DNA of 18,149 nucleotides from a bacterium UBA2214 (GCA_002327255.1 DCUM01000090.1:1348-19496), one strand, 5' to 3'. Shown: positions 6,811 to 14,559, numbered from the stretch's first letter. Notes: generated from the letters alone by a model not told the origin. Numbers and translations: made by a program.

Positions 6811-7782
6811 TCAGGAACGCGGTTTTTTTAGTTCAGCTTCGTATTCTTCGACGAGCTGCTGGAATTGGGGGGCATCCTGTATATGCTCATCCAGGGGAAC
6901 CTGTTTCACGGATGACGAAATGATATTTTTCTTTTTGTCCATTTTCAGATGCAGTATGCCGACATATTTGCCCATGGATTGGGAGGTTACCGCAATCGTC
7001 CTGAAATTGGCGCTTCCCTGTTGATTGAGCATGTAGCTCTCACCCCCCAGTACGGCAACATCAATACCGGGAACCTCGGTGAGAATCGTCTGCAGTTTCT
7101 GAAATTTACCATAATAGAGCAGAATGACCAGATCGGCTTCTTCACGAATCTGCGGCACCAGTACCTTTGCGACCTCCAGGGGATCGCGATACTCCAGTAC
7201 GGGTTCCCCGGGCCTGTTGACAAAGAGCTGCGCCATGAGATTATCCGTTAAGCCCAGCACGGCGACAGGCAATTTCTTGAACGGTAGTCGTTTTGCGCTT
7301 CTTTCCGTTTTGATCTCCTTGAGGAGAAAGGGCGGAAAGACCGTTTTGCCGCTATCCTTGAGATAGACATTGGCGCAAAGGAATGGCGCCTGCTGTTCCA
7401 GCTCAAGTTTTTTGAGAAAAGTCGGTTTGGTGGACCATTCCCGATATCCGAGATTGATGGCAGAATAGTTCAACCATCCCAATCCTTTGACGAGATACTG
7501 AAGCAGCAGCAGGCTTTGCGGATCGCTCCCTCTGCTGACCCCTCCGGCATCGACGAGAATGTGAAAATCAGAGCTTTTAATGTCTTCCTGCATGAAACTG
7601 GCCCGCCGGGCCAGTCCGCCGTAGCGCGCCGACTTTCACCCACAGGGTGTCAGATAGCCGATGATATCGTTGGAAAAATAGATGGCCACATCCGCAACTT
7701 CGGGATTATTTTTGTCATCAGCCAGTGCAGGCAAGGCGAGCAAAATCAACACGACACCCAGGAGTTGTTTGAGAAACATCAT
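6811..7782 (-). CDS. Exported UshA-like metallophosphatase-fold protein with in-frame TGA, candidate selenoprotein
   Basis: Read through one TGA (7638-7636), the frame gives 323 residues. Residues 1-21 are a clear signal peptide (ending PALA). The signature YFSNDIIGYLTPCG follows (35-48), then the TGA at codon 49, then KSARYGGLARRASFM (50-64), VDAGG and INLGYREW. This matches UshA/5'-nucleotidase-like calcineurin-fold proteins with a PCGC...GGLARR signature, and TGA stands at the second Cys. The His of the usual NDxH metal motif is Ile here and the NHE motif is lost, so phosphatase activity is doubtful. ATG 7782 has AGGA seven bases upstream; the first ATG after TGA (7593) would lose the signal peptide and signature. 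The gene itself also ends in TGA. It lies 89 bp after the OmpA-fusion gene and 18 bp before the glycosidase. A nonsense mutation or sequencing error is the alternative. Confidence 0.72.
7595..7638 (-). promoter_or_regulatory. Candidate bacterial SECIS element: TGA plus downstream hairpin
   Basis: On the minus strand, TGA (7638-7636) is followed after 20 bases by ACTGGCCC-GGC-GGGCCAGT (7615-7597). This is a perfect 8-bp stem, extendable by two G-U pairs. The loop begins with G about 28 bases after the TGA, inside the usual bacterial SECIS window of about 16-37 bases. The stem also encodes the conserved GGLARR motif, so part of its symmetry could be a by-product of GC-rich codons. Confidence 0.5.
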
Positions 7783-7820
7783 GAAAATATCCTTCCAGAG
7801 ATTCAATAGAGAGATAGCTG

Positions 7821-7852
7821 CACGGGGGCCAGCCTGAAGGCTGTCCCCCGTG
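7821..7852. repeat. Strong intergenic hairpin between the OmpA-fusion and metallophosphatase-like genes
   Basis: CACGGGGG (7821-7828) pairs with CCCCCGTG (7845-7852). After one mismatch, CAGCC/GGCTG pair around a 4-base loop: 13 bp in 32 bases. No T-run follows on either strand, so it is not a standard terminator. It may instead stabilise or separate the mRNA segments of the flanking genes. Confidence 0.6.
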
Positions 7853-7871
7853 TCGACTCGAGCGCAATTTA

Positions 7872-9773
7872 CTATTTTTTTACGTTAATTACCACATAAT
7901 TGTCCACAGCCTTGATCTCTGCATGGATTTTGCGATTGAGATCAAAAACAACGCGCGAAAACTTTCCGCTGGGATGATATCCGAGCCGGACGCGCAGGAA
8001 AACGCCGCGGTTGAGTTCATAGCTGGCAATATCGTTGAGCAGAAAAATATTCGGAAAATCGACAACCAGCCGGTCGGGATTTTCCATCATTATATCCTTG
8101 AAACTCACTTTACCATTGCAGATAATGCGGATGGTTCTGTCGTCGAGAATTTCGACGGCTTTCAGGGCGGTACCGTCGGGCATCTCGGGTACGGAATCCA
8201 TCGTATAGAGCAAAAACTCGACGCGGCGGTTGCGGAAGCGCCCTGCGGCGGTTTCATTGCTGGCAATGGGCCGCGATTCGCCATAGCCGACCGGCATATA
8301 GAATTTCTCCCGGGATATCTTTTCCTTGCTGATGAGAAAAACCATGACGCTGTCGATGCGTCTCTGGGAGAGTCTGATATTGTACTCCTCGGTACCGATG
8401 TAATCCGTATGGCCGGAGAGCTGTACTTTGGCTTCCGGATAGGTATTGAGGATTTCACTCACCTTATGCATGGTTTCAAACTCTTCCGGCCGGATATTGG
8501 CCTTATCAAAATCGAAATTGATGCGCATGCTGACGAGAATTTTCTCGCGGCTCTGCGGTTCAACTTCAATTTTGCCCTGGCTTTCCGAGGCAATTTTCTG
8601 AATATGGGCGAGTCTGCGGGCGATTTCTTCTTCCAGTTTGCGCGATCGTTCCTCCATCTCGCGCGTGCGTTGTTCAGCTTCCTGCGCCGCTTTTCTGGCG
8701 CGTTCGGCCGCCTCGAGCTCCTGCTGCAGCCGGTCATCGATGCCACTGCGATCAGCAATACCCAACGAATAAAAGCGTTGGGTGACGCCGAATTTCAGCA
8801 CCAGGGAGAAACGATGTGACGCCTCATCGAAGGCATCCATCGGTGCATAGGCATAATCGAATCGCAGGCGTGAATTCGCCAGCCATTCAGCCGGCATGTT
8901 CAATCCCAATCCCGCCGACCAGCGGTTGATTTCGACATCATGCACTTTGTAACCCGCACGCAGGGCGATCAATTCACTGATGATGAACTCGGTTCCGGCA
9001 TAATAGCGCAGTTCTTCATCCTTGGGCCACAGGACATCCGCCGTTACATTGACATTCAGGGAGGAGGTCAATGGCAGGAACAGGGCGGCGCCACCCCGGT
9101 AAGCCAGCGGCAATGTACTCTGATGTGAGGCAAATTTGATTTTTGTGATGCCTGCATTCTGGACGCTGGCGGCAAGTGCGAAAAATTTGTAAAAATAGTG
9201 CACACCAAAATCTGCGCCGTACGCGGTGCTCTGCACGCCGATGAGGTTTTGTCGCATTATTTTTGCGGCGGCGCCGAGACTGATGTAGCTCGACTTCATT
9301 TTGAATTTATTGGCGTAAGCGACCGTAAAAAGGAGATCATCGCTGGTACTGCTGCGGCCGGTCTGGAAAAACGATTCATCCAGTTCCAGAATCTCCCCTT
9401 CATTAAAATAGGTAAAATCAGCGGCGAGAACGCCCAATCGGGTTGGCAGCGCCACGCCAAGAGCCCCCTGCTCGGTATCGTCGATCCAGTTATGAAAACT
9501 CACCGTCATCTGGGTCTTGGTGATCAGTCCAAGCGTTGCCGGATTATACCGCAGTCCGGTGAGTTCGCCGCCGATGGCGGAATAGGCCTCTCCCATAGCG
9601 ACGGCACGGGCTATCGGATTGATTCTCAGGAAGGGCGCCCCATGCAACCCTATTCCTTTGCCATCCAGCGCCATAACATTTCCGTTCATCAGAAACAGAA
9701 ATGCGATGAACAACAACCCGATACCCGCCAGCTGCTGTTTGCGCAAGATCAAAAAGGTGGTAGATTGTCTCAT
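7872..9773 (-). CDS. PorV/PorQ-like outer-membrane barrel fused to coiled coil, OmpA and AMIN-like domains
   Basis: 633 residues. A signal peptide (about 1-35) precedes a barrel region (about 45-335) with PorV/PorQ-like features (INPIARAVAMGEAYSAIGG at 51-69, RYNPATLGL at 75-83). A charged coiled coil follows (about 346-396, rich in EAAERARKAAQ-type repeats). The OmpA/Pal domain (about 410-525) carries GHTDYIGTEEYNIRLSQRR (454-472). Asp457 and Arg472 have the spacing of the known peptidoglycan-binding pair. The C-terminus (about 535-633) resembles an AMIN domain, a beta-fold that localises envelope proteins. The start at 9773 has GGAG five bases upstream. It should tie the outer membrane to the cell wall. 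PorV proteins serve type IX secretion in Bacteroidota; the neighbouring propeller protein has a FlgD/type-IX-like C-terminus, so a functional link is plausible but inferred. Confidence 0.85.
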   Translation of the reverse strand: MRQSTTFLILRKQQLAGIGLLFIAFLFLMNGNVMALDGKGIGLHGAPFLRINPIARAVAMGEAYSAIGGELTGLRYNPATLGLITKTQMTVSFHNWIDDTEQGALGVALPTRLGVLAADFTYFNEGEILELDESFFQTGRSSTSDDLLFTVAYANKFKMKSSYISLGAAAKIMRQNLIGVQSTAYGADFGVHYFYKFFALAASVQNAGITKIKFASHQSTLPLAYRGGAALFLPLTSSLNVNVTADVLWPKDEELRYYAGTEFIISELIALRAGYKVHDVEINRWSAGLGLNMPAEWLANSRLRFDYAYAPMDAFDEASHRFSLVLKFGVTQRFYSLGIADRSGIDDRLQQELEAAERARKAAQEAEQRTREMEERSRKLEEEIARRLAHIQKIASESQGKIEVEPQSREKILVSMRINFDFDKANIRPEEFETMHKVSEILNTYPEAKVQLSGHTDYIGTEEYNIRLSQRRIDSVMVFLISKEKISREKFYMPVGYGESRPIASNETAAGRFRNRRVEFLLYTMDSVPEMPDGTALKAVEILDDRTIRIICNGKVSFKDIMMENPDRLVVDFPNIFLLNDIASYELNRGVFLRVRLGYHPSGKFSRVVFDLNRKIHAEIKAVDNYVVINVKK

Positions 9774-9837
9774 TTTAACTCCATTGCCAAGTCATTCAAC
9801 ATGACACCTGTTATAAGCAAACTGCGTAACACACCGA

Positions 9838-12753
9838 TTAACGGATAATTACAAATTTGCGATAAAATGCAACCTGTTCGACAGAACCTGTTTCCGCGCT
9901 AATGAGGCTGGCGTGCACCTTGGCCCAATAGGTACCGCTGCTGACCGGCTGGCCGCTTTCGTTGGCCATATCCCACCAGTTCTCAACGACGCCATACTTA
10001 TCAATGGGGACGGGAACGCCGGTACTGAAGACGAGGGTGTTGCCGTCGATTTTGCGAACCTTTTCACCGGCGATGTTGAATATTTCGATGAAACGAACGA
10101 TCAACGAACCGGTGCTGGAAGCGACCCGCATGCGAAAACGGTCGTGACGATCGCGATGAAAGGGATTCGGACCGATCTCGACCACATAGGGGTCGCGTCC
10201 GAAATAGATATAGACGTCCCCCCCGCCATTTCCGGTATCGCTTTCTGAGGGTACCAGCACAGAGGCAACCAATGGCAGGTTGTCGAGATACTCCGCTGTG
10301 ATGCTATGACCGGGCATCGTCTCCAGTTCACCGTTGCCGCGTACGCCATTATTGCTGCGATTTACTTTTAGGTAGTAAAGGTTGATGAATTCACCGCTGT
10401 TCCATGTTCCATTGGAAGTGGCGGTTTCAGTGAGTGTGATGGTCTCCTCATCCTGGGTTCGCCGGTCATAAACGGTCACTTTCACGGACTCGCGGAGATT
10501 GGGGTCGAGGTTGCGGTCCTGTTCTCCCTTGATCCTGATGTAGAGTGAATCGCCAAACCAGGCTTTGCTGATCTCTTTGTGGCGCGGGTTTTCGAATGCC
10601 ATGCTCCCCCGGGTGTTCTTGACCACCAGGATGGAATCACTGGAGTGATCCAGCGTATTCAAGGGGTCCTGATAGCTGACGACGAGCAGATCGCGGTCGG
10701 CGGCTTCCATGATCAGATTCGAAGGATCCGCGGTCTGGGTGATGAGAATGGGTATCGATTTGGTGGAGAAAAATCCCCCCAGTGTCAAGAGTCGCATTTC
10801 TACGTTTACCGTATCCTTTGTGATCAGAGAGTGCACTTTTACCGTATAGGTTGTATTGAACGGTTCCAGATCGGCATCTTTGAGAAAGACATAGAGGCTG
10901 TCGACGTAGCTTTCGTTGGCCGGCAGTGTTTGCGTGGCGCGATAATGGGTCTTGCCGTTGCCGTTTTTGTCTGCAAATGAAATGGTGGAATTGGCCGTCG
11001 GCACGGCATCCCAGGTGAGTTCCCAGTAATCCATTTCCGGGGAGACCGATGAATTGAGGGTGGTCAGATTGGCATACAGGACGATGGACTGGACGCCTTT
11101 GAGCGATGAGAAGGTCTCGAGATTAATCGTATTTTCTTCGCCGAGTTTGCTGGCGGTGAAGCGCTCGAGTATCTGTGAGCTTTTGCCATCCATGACGCGT
11201 ATTTCCAGGTTGATCTTGTCGCGTTTAACCGGATCGCTGGGCAATTTGGTGCGGAAAAATAGTTTTTTCCATTTTGACACCAATGTCCCGGAGGCCTCGG
11301 AGAGGATGGGCGAGTAGAAAAAGGCATCTTTTTGATCGACTTTATAGTAGTGATGTTTTATGGTGACATTGGTCAGAGTCGGTGTGCGCAGCGGATTTGT
11401 CGTCCTCAGGAACGCCCGGAATTGATAGAGGCGATGGCCGTTGTGCACGGCATTGATCTTCATGGCCGGACTGTCGTAATAGCTCGTCGTACCCGTGGGA
11501 CCATACCAAACGGCGCCTTCGAGATCGCCCAAAGAGTTGGCCGAACGCAGCTGCAGGGCGATGCTGGTTATCCCCGCGTTGGATTCACCTTTCCAGATCA
11601 GGGAATCGAATACCGATTCACGGTTTTCACCGAAATCGTAGACGCGGGAAACCGCAAAGGTGTCCGTATAGGCCAATCGCACCGGATAATTTTCATAGAC
11701 GGCCAGGGTTCGGCCGTTATCGATGCGATCGACATCGCGCAGGCCGTTGAGGCGACGGTGGTACTGCCAGACAATTTTTCCTGAAGCGTCCACTTCGATG
11801 ATGCGGTTGTTGCCGGCGTCCGATATGATGACATTTCGGGATGGCAGGAGAATATCCGCATCGGTGGGCAGTTTGAGTCCAACGCTTCCAGAGTCCGGAA
11901 TACCGGTACGGCCGAACTGCCAGATGATCGTTTTGCTGGAGCGCTCGACGATGATGACACGATGATTGGCCTGATCGGTGATCAAGATGTGTCCTTGATT
12001 CCTGAGATATTGAATATCGACCGGTGATTTCAGGGTATCGGCACCGAGTTGCCACACGATGGTATGGGTGAGTGAATCGACGATGATGACCCGGTTGTTT
12101 CCCTTATCGGCGATGATGTATTCGCTGGAGTCCTCAATTTTTTCGGCATCTTCAGGGGCGCGCAGTTGATTGAAGCCGTTGCCTTCCCGATAGAGGGGGT
12201 CCCCATACATCCAGTCGATTTTGCTCGTCTCTTTATCCACGGTGATGACGCGATTTCTGTCCTGGTCGGTGATCACGACTTTGAAGTAGTTGGTCGTCTG
12301 GTCGCGAAAGATGAAAGCATCGACCGGTTTGTTGAGGTAGCGGACATCATTGGGATCTGTAGCACTTTGCTTGGGTGGAAAGGTCCACGTTTCCACTTTG
12401 GTCCTGGCATTGATTTCGAAAACGCGTCGTCCCAACGCATCGGTGACCAGATAGAGTTCCTGGTCTCCGACAATGCGGCTGTCGATATCCTCGGCAGCCA
12501 CAATGGCAATGTTGGAAGGCCAGATCCATTCCAGGCCGAACAGCTTGTAATCGAGGCGTTCCGCACTGCCGGAATAGGCGTAATTGGGTTCCAGGGTCGC
12601 GACGTCGCTGAGATAGACCCCCGTGCCCTTGATGGTTTTGGTGAACAATGGATCTCCGTCTTCAAACTGCCGGGGATAGGTTTGTGCGAGGAGAAGGGTG
12701 GGCAGCAGCAGGCCAAGATGGATACCCAGTAATAAAAGACGCTGTCTGTTCAT
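9838..12753 (-). CDS. Exported NHL/PQQ-type beta-propeller surface protein with FlgD-like C-terminal domain
   Basis: 971 residues. Signal peptide 1-23 (ending LLLAQ). At least five propeller blades repeat about every 50 residues, each with a V-I-(T/A/S)-D-x-x-x-N-R-V/I-I-x-V-D core ending in W-x-(F/Y/L)-G-like strands: about 101-125, 159-184, 212-236, 257-281 and 307-331. The middle has Ig-like segments, including a NLDPN..VTVYD..ETITLTETATSNGTW pattern. The C-terminus has GPNPF and SGTYWAKV and ends KFVIIR, typical of FlgD-Ig/type-IX-like sorting domains in FCB bacteria. The ATG at 12753 follows GGAAGG closely. Probably cell-surface or secreted; the ligand is unknown. It is 64 bp upstream of the PorV-like/OmpA gene, likely in one transcript. 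Confidence 0.82.
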   Translation of the reverse strand: MNRQRLLLLGIHLGLLLPTLLLAQTYPRQFEDGDPLFTKTIKGTGVYLSDVATLEPNYAYSGSAERLDYKLFGLEWIWPSNIAIVAAEDIDSRIVGDQELYLVTDALGRRVFEINARTKVETWTFPPKQSATDPNDVRYLNKPVDAFIFRDQTTNYFKVVITDQDRNRVITVDKETSKIDWMYGDPLYREGNGFNQLRAPEDAEKIEDSSEYIIADKGNNRVIIVDSLTHTIVWQLGADTLKSPVDIQYLRNQGHILITDQANHRVIIVERSSKTIIWQFGRTGIPDSGSVGLKLPTDADILLPSRNVIISDAGNNRIIEVDASGKIVWQYHRRLNGLRDVDRIDNGRTLAVYENYPVRLAYTDTFAVSRVYDFGENRESVFDSLIWKGESNAGITSIALQLRSANSLGDLEGAVWYGPTGTTSYYDSPAMKINAVHNGHRLYQFRAFLRTTNPLRTPTLTNVTIKHHYYKVDQKDAFFYSPILSEASGTLVSKWKKLFFRTKLPSDPVKRDKINLEIRVMDGKSSQILERFTASKLGEENTINLETFSSLKGVQSIVLYANLTTLNSSVSPEMDYWELTWDAVPTANSTISFADKNGNGKTHYRATQTLPANESYVDSLYVFLKDADLEPFNTTYTVKVHSLITKDTVNVEMRLLTLGGFFSTKSIPILITQTADPSNLIMEAADRDLLVVSYQDPLNTLDHSSDSILVVKNTRGSMAFENPRHKEISKAWFGDSLYIRIKGEQDRNLDPNLRESVKVTVYDRRTQDEETITLTETATSNGTWNSGEFINLYYLKVNRSNNGVRGNGELETMPGHSITAEYLDNLPLVASVLVPSESDTGNGGGDVYIYFGRDPYVVEIGPNPFHRDRHDRFRMRVASSTGSLIVRFIEIFNIAGEKVRKIDGNTLVFSTGVPVPIDKYGVVENWWDMANESGQPVSSGTYWAKVHASLISAETGSVEQVAFYRKFVIIR

Positions 12754-12786
12754 GATTCCTTCCGTCCTTTTGACCCTTGGGATAAT

Positions 12787-12804
12787 TAAATAATTAATTA
12801 TTTA
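12787..12804. repeat. 18-bp perfect AT-only palindrome upstream of the propeller gene
   Basis: TAAATAATTAATTATTTA reads the same on both strands. It lies about 34 bases before the propeller ATG, in the 147-base gap after ptb, just downstream of a T8 run on the minus strand. It probably belongs to the promoter/operator region of the envelope operon. No unambiguous -35/-10 pair can be assigned. Confidence 0.5.
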
Positions 12805-12900
12805 CTGATCTGTTTAAAAAAAATGGAGGAGCGAATACCAACGATGTCGAGCGAAGAAGCCTGATCGCAACACAAATAGAACTTCCCGAACCCTGTGCGC

Positions 12901-13812
12901 TCATTGATTGCGTGCACTCGTGAGCGTACCCAATGCGATGGACAGATACTTTGCTTCCTCACTATCGGCGCGGCTGGTGAGGATGATGGGGACGCTGGCA
13001 CCAATGATGATGCCTGCGGTTTTGGAATTCCCCAGATAGGTGAGCGTTTTATAGAACACGTTTGCTGCTTCGATATCAGGCATAAGAAGAATATCCGCAT
13101 CACCGCCCACCTCACTTTCAATGCCTTTGACCAGGCATGATTTCCTGCTCACGGCATTATCTACAGCCATGGGGCCATCGATGATGGCATTTTTAATTTG
13201 TCCGCGCGCGGCCATCTGCGCGAGCATGGCGGCGTCCAGGGTACAGGGCATGCCGTCCGGATTCACTTTCTCGATGGCAGCAATGACGGCCACCTTGGGC
13301 TTTTCAATGCCCAGCATGCGCGCGTATTGCACCGCATTTTCAACAATGGCAATTTTAGCCTGCAAATCCGGTGCGATGTTCATGGCGGCATCGGAGACCA
13401 TGATCAGTTTGTGATAGGCAGGGACTTCAAAAACGGCGAAATGGGACAGCAATTTGCCGGAGCGAAGTCCACCCTCTTTATCCAAAACACCTTTCAACAG
13501 GGTTGCGGTGGCGCACTTGCCTTTCATCAACGTATCGGCCATGCACTCACGGATGAGTTGTATCGCGCGCGACACGGAATGCCATTCATTCTCGGCATGG
13601 ATGATATCGAAATCGCTGATATCGATATCCTGTTTCCTGGCGACTTCAATGATTTTGTTTTTATTGCCGATCAGCAGGGCGTCGGCGATGCCCTGCTGAT
13701 GCGCCATGACAACAGCCTGCAGGACATCTTCCTCTTCCGCCATGGCGACGGCAATTGTTTTCTTGGGTTTGTCTTTGACCTCTTTCAGTAAACCGGCGAA
13801 CGAGGTGATCAT
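12901..13812 (-). CDS. ptb: Phosphate butyryltransferase
   Basis: 303 residues, the usual length for Ptb and close relatives of phosphate acetyltransferase. Family motifs include SDAAMNIAPDL (140-150), DGPMAVDNAVS (212-222), VGGDADILLMPDIEAANVFYK (235-255; several residues of the active-site wall) and the glycine-rich GIIIGASVPIILTSRADS (267-284). It converts butyryl-CoA and phosphate to butyryl phosphate and CoA in the cytosol, feeding butyrate kinase for ATP formation; branched acyl substrates are possible. The ATG overlaps the PIN toxin stop (ATGA, 13812-13809) and uses a GGAG inside the toxin gene, so it is translationally coupled to the toxin rather than directly following buk. Confidence 0.92.
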   Translation of the reverse strand: MITSFAGLLKEVKDKPKKTIAVAMAEEEDVLQAVVMAHQQGIADALLIGNKNKIIEVARKQDIDISDFDIIHAENEWHSVSRAIQLIRECMADTLMKGKCATATLLKGVLDKEGGLRSGKLLSHFAVFEVPAYHKLIMVSDAAMNIAPDLQAKIAIVENAVQYARMLGIEKPKVAVIAAIEKVNPDGMPCTLDAAMLAQMAARGQIKNAIIDGPMAVDNAVSRKSCLVKGIESEVGGDADILLMPDIEAANVFYKTLTYLGNSKTAGIIIGASVPIILTSRADSEEAKYLSIALGTLTSARNQ

Positions 13813-14249
13813 AGTGTCTCCGAAAAAACCCTCTTGTGTGCGACGTCGCTGCTCATCACCTCTTCGACGCTGACAGCGAGCTGCGGAAACTTGCGCAATA
13901 CGCTGCGATCGATGGTCACATAGGGAATCCCCAACTCTTGCGCCAGCGTGGCGTATTCGGCAAAATAGGCCGTGCAGTCATACTGTCCGGTGATGGCAAA
14001 GACCTCCAGGGAGGGCACATCGTATTGGCCGCCCTGCATCAAATTTTCGGCCTCCTGCATCAGCAGATTGGCCTGATGGATGCTGAGTATGCACTTGCGG
14101 ATATAATAAGACAAAATTTGCCGGAATTCACTGCGCCAGATGACCGGTGCGATCCAGGCTCTGTCATGAATCAATAATTGTTTGGCAAGGGGAGTTGTTT
14201 CGCTTTTCAGCAGCAGGGCGGCGATGATTTGGGCATCAACGACGATCAT
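13809..14249 (-). CDS. PIN-domain toxin (VapC/FitB-like)
   Basis: 146 residues, typical for VapC-type ribonucleases. The four acidic positions expected for the Mg-binding site are present: Asp5 (MIVVDAQ), Glu41 (WRSEFRQIL), Asp91 (YDCTAYFAEYATLA) and Asp114 (VTIDRSV). The usual DTN/DTS triad start is DAQ here, an unusual variant, so activity may be altered. The start overlaps the antitoxin stop by ATGA (14249-14246), the standard coupling of such modules. Its own stop overlaps the ptb start. The expected role is RNA cleavage when not bound by its antitoxin. The RNA target cannot be read from sequence. Confidence 0.88.
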   Translation of the reverse strand: MIVVDAQIIAALLLKSETTPLAKQLLIHDRAWIAPVIWRSEFRQILSYYIRKCILSIHQANLLMQEAENLMQGGQYDVPSLEVFAITGQYDCTAYFAEYATLAQELGIPYVTIDRSVLRKFPQLAVSVEEVMSSDVAHKRVFSETL

Positions 14250-14488
14250 GACCGTCCCTCATCACGCGCTTTTTCCCATCCAGCCTCCACCACCGAAGGC
14301 AGCGCAAGCCCCTTTTGCAACTGCTCAATGCGTTTGAGGAAAGAAGTCGTATCGACGCGCTGGCTGCAAGTGCTGCGCTCGATACACATGATGATTTCAC
14401 TATTGATGCTGCGGCGATTTTCTTTGGCGCTTTGCTTGAGCTTGCGGTAGATTTCGGGCGGAATATTTTTGACCGTAATTGTGTGCAT
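14246..14488 (-). CDS. Ribbon-helix-helix antitoxin (FitA/VapB-like)
   Basis: 80 residues. The N-terminal ribbon-helix-helix (TITVKNIPPEIYRKLKQSAK, 3-22; ENRRSINSEIIMCIERS, 23-39) is the pattern of Arc/FitA-like antitoxins. The C-terminal half (40-80) would wrap the PIN toxin. The start at 14488 follows GGAAGG with four bases of spacing. Like its relatives it probably represses its own promoter, which lies just upstream. It ends in TGA inside the ATGA overlap with the toxin start. Confidence 0.88.
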   Translation of the reverse strand: MHTITVKNIPPEIYRKLKQSAKENRRSINSEIIMCIERSTCSQRVDTTSFLKRIEQLQKGLALPSVVEAGWEKARDEGRS

Positions 14489-14521
14489 GCAGCCTTCCCA
14501 TGAACAGGTTCTGATTTGGAA

Positions 14522-14559
14522 CCATAATGGAATATAGTATTTTCAAGCGTAATTGTCAA
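14522..14559 (-). promoter_or_regulatory. Sigma70-type promoter and possible operator of the toxin-antitoxin operon
   Basis: Minus strand: TTGACA (14559-14554), exactly 17 bases, then TATATT (14536-14531). This is the best promoter in the window. The small dyad CCATAATGG (14530-14522) spans the expected start of transcription and could be the antitoxin operator. The leader to the antitoxin ATG is about 36 bases. It lies in the 124-base gap after buk, so antitoxin, toxin and ptb can be transcribed independently of buk. Confidence 0.75.

Noticed and set aside
6811..7593. Metallophosphatase-like gene starting at 7593 as a complete 260-residue protein
   Set aside because: It would lack the signal peptide and the N-terminal family signature, both present in frame immediately upstream, and has no good ribosome binding site.
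7636..7638. TGA read as Gly or Trp by a reassigned genetic code
   Set aside because: Nine genes in the window end in TGA at positions matching family length, so TGA is a normal stop; the window shows no other in-frame TGA inside a conserved gene.
14236..14559. Minus-strand 107-codon frame overlapping the antitoxin
   Set aside because: Out of frame with the ribbon-helix-helix protein, starts inside the promoter -35 box and lacks a domain.
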